Shown piece by piece: positions 1 through 6,354 of a stretch of DNA of 7,372 bases. A program made the translations under genes and the position numbers. Every line of letters starts with the position of its first letter. Positions within the stretch are counted from its first letter, which is position 1. The notes beneath the pieces were generated by a model. That model saw only the letters and a list, made by a program, of their open reading frames with translations. It did not search any database and was not told the origin of the DNA. The stretch is taken from assembly GCA_002428895.1 (NCBI GenBank), contig DIYC01000128.1:13809-21180 (forward strand). The letters are read 5' to 3'. This DNA comes from Burkholderiales bacterium UBA6064. Lineage in GTDB: Bacteria > Pseudomonadota > Gammaproteobacteria > Burkholderiales > Burkholderiaceae_B.

Positions 1-1331
1 GTCTTGCGAAAGCGAAACAAATTAATGCTGATATGATTGGTTTATCGGGCTTAATTACTCCTTCTTTAGAAGAAATGGCCTATGTCGCCAGCGAGATGGA
101 GCGAGACGAATACTTTAAGTCTCGCGCAATTCCTCTGTTAATTGGAGGGGCCACCACAAGTCGAGTTCATACGGCCGTAAAAATTGCCCCCAATTACAGT
201 GGGCCGGTGATGTATGTGTCCGATGCGTCAAGATCTGTTGGCGTGGCTTCAAGTTTTTTGTCTGAAGAAATGGGCCAAGTATTTCGTAAGAATTTGTTGG
301 ACGAATATGAAAAAGTTCGAGTTCAACATGCGGGCAAAAAATCCCAGCCATTAATCAGCATTCAACAGGCGCAAGCCAATCGCTTACAAATTGATTGGTA
401 TGCCCAGGTTCCCCCAAAACCTAAATTTTTAGGCAAACGTCATTTTGTCAATTATGATTTAAATGACATTGTTGATTATATTGATTGGACCCCTTTTTTC
501 CAAACTTGGGATTTACATGGTGGGTATCCAAAAGTATTAAGCGACCCAATTGTCGGTGAGCAAGCACAAAAAGTATTTGCTGATGCTCAAGTCATGCTGA
601 AACAAATTGTTCAGGGTCGCTGGTTACAAGCCAATGCAGCGATTGCCTTTTTTCCCGCCAACACGGTAGAGTACGATCATATTCAGGTTTATGACGATGA
701 GTCTCGAATCCAACCCTTATTTACTTACAGCCCATTAAGGCAGCAAGGCGTAAAGCGAGAAGGCATTGCCAACAAGTCACTGGCTGACTTTGTAGCGCCA
801 AAAACGATACAAGGGCCTCATGGTCAAGATTATCTGGGCATGTTTGCGGTGACTTGTGGTTTGGGCATCGAAAAAAAAGAGCAGTTTTTTTTAGATAAGC
901 ATGACGACTATTCGGCGATCATGCTGAAAGCTTTAGCTGATCGTTTGGCTGAAGCGTTTGCTGAGTGTTTACATCAGCGTGTTCGCAAAGATTTATGGGG
1001 TTATTCGACCGATGAGTCTCTCAATAATACTCAACTGATTGATGAGCAGTATCAAGGTATTCGGCCTGCGCCGGGTTACCCTGCTTGCCCAGAGCATACA
1101 ATTAAACGGGAATTGTTTAAAGTGATGTCCTGCAAAGACATTGGCTTAACTTTAACCGACAGTTTAGCGATGTACCCTGCAGCCAGTGTCAGTGGTTTTT
1201 ATTTTTGGCATCCTCAGGCTTCTTACTTTAATGTAGGCCAAATTGCACAAGATCAACTTGATGTGTTGGCCTTGTTTTCAGGGCGTGATTTAGACGATCT
1301 TAAAAAGGCATTAGCCCCTCAGTTGGGTTAA
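1..1331 (+). CDS. metH: Cobalamin-dependent methionine synthase, C-terminal part (5' end outside window)
   Basis: MetH moves a methyl group from methyltetrahydrofolate to homocysteine through methylcobalamin in the cytoplasm. The reading frame is open from base 3 at the left edge, so the ATG at 33 is internal and not the start; about 442 codons are present of a protein usually near 1,200. Numbering from that ATG, residues 1-75 are the end of the cobalamin-binding Rossmann domain, with LLIGGATTS at 35-43. After a linker, residues about 130-432 form the AdoMet-dependent reactivation domain. DWTPFF (151-156) and RPAPGYPACPEH (344-355) are hallmark motifs, and ASVSGFYF (384-391) is also family-typical. 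The protein ends in LAPQLG, close to the usual C-terminus, so the 3' end looks intact. It is a housekeeping gene unrelated to the secretion genes downstream and marks the edge of that locus. Identification is firm from motifs and from collinearity with E. coli MetH as I remember it. Confidence 0.97.
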   Translation, partial: LAKAKQINADMIGLSGLITPSLEEMAYVASEMERDEYFKSRAIPLLIGGATTSRVHTAVKIAPNYSGPVMYVSDASRSVGVASSFLSEEMGQVFRKNLLDEYEKVRVQHAGKKSQPLISIQQAQANRLQIDWYAQVPPKPKFLGKRHFVNYDLNDIVDYIDWTPFFQTWDLHGGYPKVLSDPIVGEQAQKVFADAQVMLKQIVQGRWLQANAAIAFFPANTVEYDHIQVYDDESRIQPLFTYSPLRQQGVKREGIANKSLADFVAPKTIQGPHGQDYLGMFAVTCGLGIEKKEQFFLDKHDDYSAIMLKALADRLAEAFAECLHQRVRKDLWGYSTDESLNNTQLIDEQYQGIRPAPGYPACPEHTIKRELFKVMSCKDIGLTLTDSLAMYPAASVSGFYFWHPQASYFNVGQIAQDQLDVLALFSGRDLDDLKKALAPQLG

Positions 1332-1348
1332 CCGTTAAACAGGTTAAC
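1327..1348 (+). terminator. Inverted repeat over the metH stop codon, possible weak terminator
   Basis: GTTAACC (1327-1333) can pair with GGTTAAC (1342-1348) around an 8-base loop; the left arm includes the metH stop codon TAA at 1329-1331. The stem is short and AT-rich, and only ATTTC follows instead of a T tract, so it is a poor intrinsic terminator by itself. It may instead protect the 3' end of the metH mRNA. The pairing is seen; the role is inferred. Confidence 0.3.
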
Positions 1349-1354
1349 ATTTCA

Positions 1355-1378
1355 GGAGTATTCGAAAATTGATACTCT
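1355..1378 (+). terminator. Second inverted repeat after metH, possible 3' hairpin
   Basis: GAGTAT (1356-1361) pairs with ATACTC (1372-1377) around a 10-base loop, with a G-T wobble closing the base at 1355/1378. No T run follows. With the hairpin at 1327-1348 it may form a tandem 3' structure ending the metH transcript. The stem is weak, so the functional call is tentative. Confidence 0.25.
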
Positions 1379-1420
1379 GGGGTCATAATCACCTCAATGG
1401 TAATTAACCCTCTCCCCCGT

Positions 1421-1439
1421 ATTGGAACTATGCTCCAAT
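1421..1439. repeat. Perfect inverted repeat overlapping the candidate -35 element
   Basis: ATTGGA (1421-1426) and TCCAAT (1434-1439) form a perfect 6-bp inverted repeat around a 7-base centre. The left arm shares its GGA with the GGAACT half of the candidate promoter. As DNA it could be an operator for a dimeric regulator. As RNA it would be a hairpin followed by only four T residues, too short for a convincing terminator. The symmetry is certain; the function is unknown. Confidence 0.35.
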
Positions 1440-1451
1440 TTTGGTCACTAA
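1424..1451 (+). promoter_or_regulatory. Candidate ECF-sigma (HrpL-like or RpoE-like) promoter of the sctV operon
   Basis: GGAACT (1424-1429) is followed after exactly 15 bases by TCACTAA (1445-1451). The Hrp box of plant-associated bacteria is GGAACC-N15/16-CCACNNA, so the element differs at one base in each half and keeps the core GGAAC and CAC. Sigma-E promoters (GGAACTT, then a TC-rich -10) also share the -35 half, so the class (ECF) is better supported than the specific sigma factor. Transcription would begin near 1458, giving a leader of about 35 bases before the sctV ATG at 1492. It lies on the correct strand in the only real gap before the operon. No sigma factor gene is in the window. 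Confidence 0.5.
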
Positions 1452-1491
1452 ATAACGGGAGATTTTATAAGATAATTTATTAGGGCTGTTC

Positions 1492-3621
1492 ATGTTAAAT
1501 TCAATTAATTCCTTTGCTCGATTAGCGTCAGATCGTTCAGAGGTTGTTGGTGCATCCTTGGTTCTGGTAATGATTACGATGATGGTGATCCCATTGTCTC
1601 CTTTTTTGCTGGACATCTTAGTGGCTCTTAATATTTGTGTCACGGTGGTCTTATTACTGAGTGCGATTTTATTGGACTCACCTTTGAGCTTTTCCTCATT
1701 TCCTGCGATGTTATTAATGATTACTTTATTTCGATTGTCATTAAATATCTCGACTACGCGACAAATTCTCATAGAAGCTGATGCAGGTGAAATTATTACA
1801 ACATTTGGCGAGTTCGTTATTGGCGGTAACCTGGCTGTGGGGTTGGTGATTTTTTTGATTATCTCGGTGGTGAACTTTCTCGTTATCACTAAAGGATCAG
1901 AGCGGGTGGCCGAGGTCGCAGCACGGTTTTCACTCGATGCCATGCCTGGCAAGCAAATGTCGATCGACGGGGACGTTCGGGCGGGTAACATAACTCAAGA
2001 AGACGCTAAGCAAAAACGTTCTGTACTTGAAAAAGAATCGCAACTCTTTGGTGCTATGGATGGTGCCATTAAATTTGTTAAAAACGATGCGATTGCGGGT
2101 TTGGTCATTACGCTGATTAACTTAATTGGCGGCATAGCAATAGGTATGGTTCAGTTGGACATGGAGTTTGCAGAAGCAGGCCATACTTACAGCATTTTAT
2201 CTGTAGGTGACGGTTTAATTAGTATTATCCCTTCGCTGATGACTTCAATTGCGGCCGGTTTAATCGTGACGCGGGTGACTAAAGGCTCGGCTGATGGTTC
2301 AAATACGGCGCAAGATATGATTCGAGAGCTTTCATCAAACCCTAAAGCATTGCAACTGAGTGGTGTATTTTGTGCCTGTTTTGCATTGGTTCCAGGTATG
2401 CCTGCACCTGTCTTTTTAATTGCGGCGGCAGCACTTCTTTTTAAATCATTCTCAAGTACTCGAGTTGTGGCAGAAGAACTCACTGAAGATCCTGATGAAA
2501 AATTTCAAAAAATGCTTGAAAATGCCAGTGAAAAAGGAGGACGAAAGGTTGTGGATGATTTGATGGAGGGTAAAGTATTTAATCCGATTGAGGTTAGAAT
2601 TCCAAAAATTATGGAGCCAACCTCTAAAACACTTTTATTTTCTATTCTTAAATTTTCTCGTAATGAGTTAGTCGAGCATTCTGGAATGGTATACCCTACC
2701 TTTACATTTAAAGAAGATGATCGCATTACCGATGTTCAAATCGGTGTATTTGGTGTGCCAATGCTGACTCTTTATCTAGCCGATAAGCGTTTACATGTTC
2801 ACGGGACACTAGAGAAACTCAAGCAAGTTCAAGACATTTTATCGCTCGAATTTGATGACGAAATAGGACGTTATTCCTATTTTTGCGAGCCTGTACATAA
2901 AAACAAATTAGACAGCCTGGGCATTTCCTATACTACTTTTGAAAAGCGTTGGGCGCAGATGATGGAGGTTTTGGTTGTTTCAAAATCTAAAGATTTTTTT
3001 ACTTTAAATGATGTTCAAAAGCATTTAAGTCGGTTAGGTGAAACTCACAATGAAATGATTAAAGAGTTGACCCGAGTGATGCCTGCTTCCAAAACAACTG
3101 AGGTTATACAACGATTATTGGTTGAAAGGGTGTCCATTCGAAATGCAAACTTAATTTTAGCTAGTTTAATTGATTGGGGGCAAAGAGAACGTGATTCTCT
3201 GATTATTACGGAGCAAGTTCGTCGTGCATTATTAGAGCAAATTACACATCAGTACTGTGTCGGTAATACATTGCATGTGTTAAGTTTAGACCATGAATTT
3301 GAACAATACATCCGAGAAAATCTTAGAAGTGATGGATCTGTGTCGTTTTTGGACGTTGATTCAGTGTCAATTAATCGTGTGATTAAAATGGTTGAAAAGC
3401 AGTTTGAATCATGGGCTCATTTAGAAAAAGTGCCTGTGGTGGTTTGTTCTTTAGATTGTCGTCCCCATTTCAGGGCATTGATACAAGATAAATTAAAATG
3501 TGTCCCAGTGATGTCGTTTCAAGAAATTTCTCCAAATCGGGAGTTGCAATTGCTCGGTACCATCAACTTTGACGAGTCGTTGCTAGATGCCAATGACAAT
3601 CAAAATACGGCGGATCAATGA
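1492..3621 (+). CDS. sctV: T3SS export gate protein SctV (FlhA/HrcV/YscV family)
   Basis: SctV is the large inner-membrane export-gate protein of the injectisome; its cytosolic domain forms a nonameric ring that receives chaperones and substrates. The product is 709 residues, typical of the family. The N-terminal half has hydrophobic segments near 20-62, 69-86, 106-133, 201-221, 236-260 and 291-317. The FHIPEP-type signature lies near 79-92 (LFRLSLNISTTRQI), and the cytoplasmic loop carries RFSLDAMPGKQ (145-155) and LFGAMDGAIKFVKNDAIAG (185-203). Residues from about 345 to 709 are the soluble domain. The start fits: AGGG at 1482-1485 is six bases upstream and the frame is closed by TAA at 1468-1470. 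It overlaps sctD by four bases (ATGA). Flagellar FlhA is the paralogue to exclude; the T3SS-specific neighbours sctD, sctO and sctQ decide for SctV. It is the first gene of the visible run and lies behind the candidate ECF promoter. Confidence 0.96.
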   Translation: MLNSINSFARLASDRSEVVGASLVLVMITMMVIPLSPFLLDILVALNICVTVVLLLSAILLDSPLSFSSFPAMLLMITLFRLSLNISTTRQILIEADAGEIITTFGEFVIGGNLAVGLVIFLIISVVNFLVITKGSERVAEVAARFSLDAMPGKQMSIDGDVRAGNITQEDAKQKRSVLEKESQLFGAMDGAIKFVKNDAIAGLVITLINLIGGIAIGMVQLDMEFAEAGHTYSILSVGDGLISIIPSLMTSIAAGLIVTRVTKGSADGSNTAQDMIRELSSNPKALQLSGVFCACFALVPGMPAPVFLIAAAALLFKSFSSTRVVAEELTEDPDEKFQKMLENASEKGGRKVVDDLMEGKVFNPIEVRIPKIMEPTSKTLLFSILKFSRNELVEHSGMVYPTFTFKEDDRITDVQIGVFGVPMLTLYLADKRLHVHGTLEKLKQVQDILSLEFDDEIGRYSYFCEPVHKNKLDSLGISYTTFEKRWAQMMEVLVVSKSKDFFTLNDVQKHLSRLGETHNEMIKELTRVMPASKTTEVIQRLLVERVSIRNANLILASLIDWGQRERDSLIITEQVRRALLEQITHQYCVGNTLHVLSLDHEFEQYIRENLRSDGSVSFLDVDSVSINRVIKMVEKQFESWAHLEKVPVVVCSLDCRPHFRALIQDKLKCVPVMSFQEISPNRELQLLGTINFDESLLDANDNQNTADQ

Positions 3622-4556
3622 TTAAAGTAAAGGTTGATGTATTAACTGGGCTACATGCTGGGGCTAATTGGGAGTTTAATTCCGGCACTGTTACCATCGG
3701 AGGTAGTTCAGACTGCAGCGTTTTTCTTTGCGATGCAGGTCTTCCTGATTATTGTCTGTGTTTAAAGTTTTATAGTAATAAATTAATGCTTGACACGGTT
3801 GATTCGTCATTGCGTGGCGACGAAGAAATCGTTGGGCGTGAAGGTCGGTGGGTGTATCCAGGGCAAAGTTTTGAACTTGAAAGCCACGGTGTTAAGTTTC
3901 AAGTCAGTGTTATCGATTACTCAGGGTTGCTGCTGGCGGGGGCTGTTAACGCGGTTAGGCGTGTTACAACCCACAGTATTGAGTATGTGCAACGGATGGG
4001 TGTTCAGCTCGTTGTTGGTGTTTGTCTGAGCCTAGCTTTTTTGTCTACAGTTACTGTATTGTTCTTTGGTAGCAGTAGTAATGAACTGAATGCGGCCAAC
4101 AAATCTGTTGATTATTTTGATCCTAATAGTGTGGATGTAGCCAGTCGAGTCACTCGGCCCAATATGATTGTGGACACCGTTCGATCTGAGCTAATTGGGT
4201 TTGCGTCCAATAATCAAGTGTCTTATACAAGTTTAGTGACAGGTGCCTCCAGTATTAGTGTCAGTGCTGCGATGTCACGTTTTCAAATTCGGCAATTTGA
4301 GAACTTACTTCTTGATCTTGCCCGAGACTATGGCCCTTCGGTGAATATCAGCGCTGAAGTCCGCTTAACTCCAGAACAAGAAGTTGTAGATCAAATTCGG
4401 ATTCGTAGTGTGTCTTTTGGTTCACAACCTGTAGTTACTTTAATGAGTGGAGAGCGCTTATTTATAGGCTCTTTTTACAATGAATTGCGCCTGGCGGATG
4501 TTTCTGAAAATAGTATTGTGTTGGTTGGAGAATCAACCTATAGGATTCCCTTATGA
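3618..4556 (+). CDS. sctD: T3SS inner-membrane ring protein SctD (HrpQ/YscD-like)
   Basis: SctD forms the outer of the two inner-membrane rings of the basal body and contacts the cytoplasmic pods. The 312-residue product has the expected bitopic layout: an N-terminal cytoplasmic FHA-like domain (about 1-105, with VTIGGSSDCSVFL at 25-37), one membrane segment at about 129-150, and a periplasmic region of about 160 residues. The FHA fold looks degenerate: the usual SRRH-type phosphothreonine-binding stretch is replaced by PDYCLCLKF (43-51), as expected for a structural SctD domain. It is shorter than YscD (about 419 residues, from memory), nearer the compact HrpQ form. The ATG overlaps the sctV stop as ATGA, with GGCGGA at 3609-3614 as a close ribosome site. 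Primary sequence is poorly conserved in this family, so the call relies on topology, the FHA-like start, and the position between sctV and sctN, the same place as hrpQ in Pseudomonas syringae. Confidence 0.85.
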   Translation: MIKVKVDVLTGLHAGANWEFNSGTVTIGGSSDCSVFLCDAGLPDYCLCLKFYSNKLMLDTVDSSLRGDEEIVGREGRWVYPGQSFELESHGVKFQVSVIDYSGLLLAGAVNAVRRVTTHSIEYVQRMGVQLVVGVCLSLAFLSTVTVLFFGSSSNELNAANKSVDYFDPNSVDVASRVTRPNMIVDTVRSELIGFASNNQVSYTSLVTGASSISVSAAMSRFQIRQFENLLLDLARDYGPSVNISAEVRLTPEQEVVDQIRIRSVSFGSQPVVTLMSGERLFIGSFYNELRLADVSENSIVLVGESTYRIPL

Positions 4557-5947
4557 GCACTGAAACTGGAGACACTAAAGAATCTGCTCAACTTTCGTTG
4601 GCGCAACTGATTGCCAGACGGGTTGCCTCTACCAGCCCTGTTAAAAGAGTAGGGTTTGTGAGTGAGATTGTCGTTTCTACCATTAAGGCTACATTACCCG
4701 ATGTCGTTCAGGGTGAGCTGTGTGAAATAGAAAACAGTTATGGTAAAACTGTTCTTGGTGAAGTAATCGCCTTTAACGGTAACAAAGCAACGATTACTTG
4801 TTTAGAGTCGGTTGTTGGTATTAGTTTAGGTGCGAAAGTTACTCCATTGGGTAGACCCCATAGTGTTAAAAGCCACAATAAGCTTTTTTCTGAAGTGCTG
4901 GACGGTATGGGTAGAAACATGTCCAATCCTTCAGATCGAAGAAAAGGCGCACTTTCTTTTGATAGGGATTCAATACCGGTGATTAAAGAGGCGCCTATAG
5001 CCACTGATAGGCCGCCTGTGCGTAAAGTGTTGGAGACTGGAGTTAAAATAATTGATGGTATGATTACTTTGGCTCAGGGTCAAAGGGTTGGGGTGTTTGC
5101 ACCTCCGGGTTGCGGTAAAAGTACTTTGATTGCACAAATTGCTCGGGGTGTGAATGTTGATGCAATTGTGTTTGGTCTAGTCGGTGAGCGTGGTCGAGAA
5201 CTTAGAGAGTTTCTTGAGCACGAAATTTCCCCCGAATTGCGACAAAAAAGTATTTTTGTTTGTTCTACTTCAGACAAATCATCGATCGAGCGAGTTCGCG
5301 CTTCATTCACTGCTACCAGTATTGCAGAACATCTACGCGATCAGGGTAAATCAGTTCTTTTGCTCATCGACTCATTGACGCGTTTGGCGCGTGCGCAACG
5401 AGAATTGGGTCTAATGGCTGGAGAGCCGTCTACTCAATCTGGCTTTACGCCTTCTGTCTACGCTGTTTTACCTGAGTTGATTGAGCGAGCAGGTCAAACC
5501 TCTAAAGGTTGTATTACAGCAATTTTTACTGTCTTAATGGAAAAAGAAAAACTTGAAGATGATCCCGTTGCAAGCGAAGCTAAAAGTTTGTTGGATGGGC
5601 ACATTATTTTGAGTGGTAAGTTGGTTGAAAAAAGCCATTTTCCGGCGATTGATCCGCTAAGGAGTCTTTCACGGGTTATGGATAGAATTGTTGATGAAAA
5701 AGCTATGAAATATGCAGGATTAGCGCGTCGAGCCATGGCGTTGTATGATGAAGTAGAATTGTTGATTCGTTTGAATGAATATGAAAAAGGTAGCGATCCT
5801 TTGGTTGACGAAGCCATTAAAATTCGCCCTGCTTTAAATCAATGGGCTCAGCAAACTCGAGCTGAGAAATCAAAATTTGCTGACACGACCAACAACTTAA
5901 GTAAAATTGTTGCCAATTTTGAAAAATTGTCAAACGGAGGTAAGTGA
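4553..5947 (+). CDS. sctN: T3SS hexameric ATPase SctN (HrcN/YscN family)
   Basis: SctN is the cytoplasmic ATPase that strips chaperones and unfolds substrates at the export gate. All family motifs are present in 464 residues: Walker A A183-PPGC-GKST (183-191); GERGRE (211-216) with the predicted catalytic glutamate E212; Walker B VLLLIDS (268-274) with D273; and the ATPase alpha/beta signature PAIDPLRSLS (364-373) followed by the likely arginine finger R374. The PPGCGKS form of the P-loop and the T3SS neighbours favour SctN over flagellar FliI, which typically has a GSGVGKS-like loop. Residues 1-100 are the beta-barrel oligomerisation domain and the C-terminal part from about 380 is helical. 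The ATG overlaps the sctD stop (ATGA) and has AGGA (4542-4545) seven bases upstream. No key residue is missing, so it should be active. Confidence 0.98.
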   Translation: MSTETGDTKESAQLSLAQLIARRVASTSPVKRVGFVSEIVVSTIKATLPDVVQGELCEIENSYGKTVLGEVIAFNGNKATITCLESVVGISLGAKVTPLGRPHSVKSHNKLFSEVLDGMGRNMSNPSDRRKGALSFDRDSIPVIKEAPIATDRPPVRKVLETGVKIIDGMITLAQGQRVGVFAPPGCGKSTLIAQIARGVNVDAIVFGLVGERGRELREFLEHEISPELRQKSIFVCSTSDKSSIERVRASFTATSIAEHLRDQGKSVLLLIDSLTRLARAQRELGLMAGEPSTQSGFTPSVYAVLPELIERAGQTSKGCITAIFTVLMEKEKLEDDPVASEAKSLLDGHIILSGKLVEKSHFPAIDPLRSLSRVMDRIVDEKAMKYAGLARRAMALYDEVELLIRLNEYEKGSDPLVDEAIKIRPALNQWAQQTRAEKSKFADTTNNLSKIVANFEKLSNGGK

Positions 5948-5949
5948 TG
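5936..5949 (+). promoter_or_regulatory. Shine-Dalgarno that sets the sctO start
   Basis: GGAGGT (5936-5941) lies five bases before ATG at 5947 but only two before the in-frame GTG at 5944. The ATG is therefore the better start, giving a one-base TGATG overlap with the sctN stop. This is the strongest ribosome site in the operon, and it sits within the last codons of sctN. Confidence 0.8.
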
Positions 5950-6354
5950 AATACCAAAGATAAACTTGAGGTTATTCAAAAAATTAGATCGTTTCGAGTT
6001 AGAAAAAAGCAAAAAAAAGTCAAAATGATTGAAAGTGCTATTGCTGAAAATAAAAATCAGATCTCTAAAGTCGATCAAACTTTAGTAGAAGGACGTACGC
6101 AGTTTCAGAAAGAAAAGAAAGACAAGCTAGATCGTCTAATGAACTCAAAAGCTGGCGTTGATGCGCTCTTCGATATTCGAAAAAAAGAGTTGCTACATGA
6201 AAAATTTGTTGTGGATAACTATAAAGAAAAAGATCAGTTGATTGAGTTAGGGGAAAAAAAAACTCAAGAGCTCCAAGTAAGCTTAAAAGATTTATGGGTA
6301 TCAGAAAAAGCCTTGATGAAAATCGAAGAGTTTATTAAGTTGGATATTCAATGA
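5947..6354 (+). CDS. sctO: T3SS central stalk protein SctO (HrpO/YscO/FliJ-like)
   Basis: SctO is the coiled-coil stalk that enters the SctN hexamer and touches the SctV ring, like gamma in F1-ATPase. The 135-residue product (136 if GTG at 5944 is used) is highly charged, rich in Lys and Glu, has no Cys or Pro, and has heptad-like spacing over nearly its whole length, which fits a two-helix antiparallel coiled coil. No catalytic motif is expected. Family members share little sequence, so the call rests on size, coiled-coil character and position directly after sctN, the usual place of sctO. The ATG at 5947 is preferred because of the GGAGGT upstream. The gene has A runs of eight at 6011-6018 and nine at 6254-6262. 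It overlaps sctQ by four bases (ATGA). Confidence 0.87.
   Translation: MNTKDKLEVIQKIRSFRVRKKQKKVKMIESAIAENKNQISKVDQTLVEGRTQFQKEKKDKLDRLMNSKAGVDALFDIRKKELLHEKFVVDNYKEKDQLIELGEKKTQELQVSLKDLWVSEKALMKIEEFIKLDIQ

Noticed and set aside
33..35. ATG at 33 as the start of a short MetH-like gene
   Set aside because: The same frame is open and still MetH-like upstream to the window edge, so this methionine is internal.
871..892. A8 and T8 runs facing each other within metH
   Set aside because: They fall in a clean reading frame (Lys and Phe codons), the six-base loop hairpin would be only A-T pairs, and there is no sign of a frameshift or internal terminator.
1421..1442. Intrinsic terminator at ATTGGA/TCCAAT followed by TTTT
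   Set aside because: A six-base stem that is not GC-rich and only four T residues are too weak; overlap with the candidate promoter makes an operator role more likely.
1441..1476. Sigma-70-like promoter TTGGTC ... TATAAG or GATAAT upstream of sctV
   Set aside because: TTGGTC (1441-1446) to TATAAG (1466-1471) has a 19-base spacer and a poor -35. GATAAT (1471-1476) would start transcription almost at the ribosome site. The ECF-type pair is a better fit, though AT-rich sequence makes all of these uncertain.
1428..1991. 187-codon open frame on the minus strand
   Set aside because: It lies almost wholly antisense to the membrane half of sctV, which has unmistakable family motifs. The predicted protein is low in complexity with no recognisable domain.
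1492..3621. Flagellar FlhA as the identity of the first full gene
   Set aside because: The neighbours are an FHA-type ring protein, a PPGCGKS-type ATPase, a short stalk protein and a two-SpoA ring protein, which is an injectisome operon and not a flagellar one.
3790..4029. 79-codon + strand open frame inside sctD
   Set aside because: It is in a different frame fully inside sctD, has no ribosome site of note and encodes nothing recognisable.
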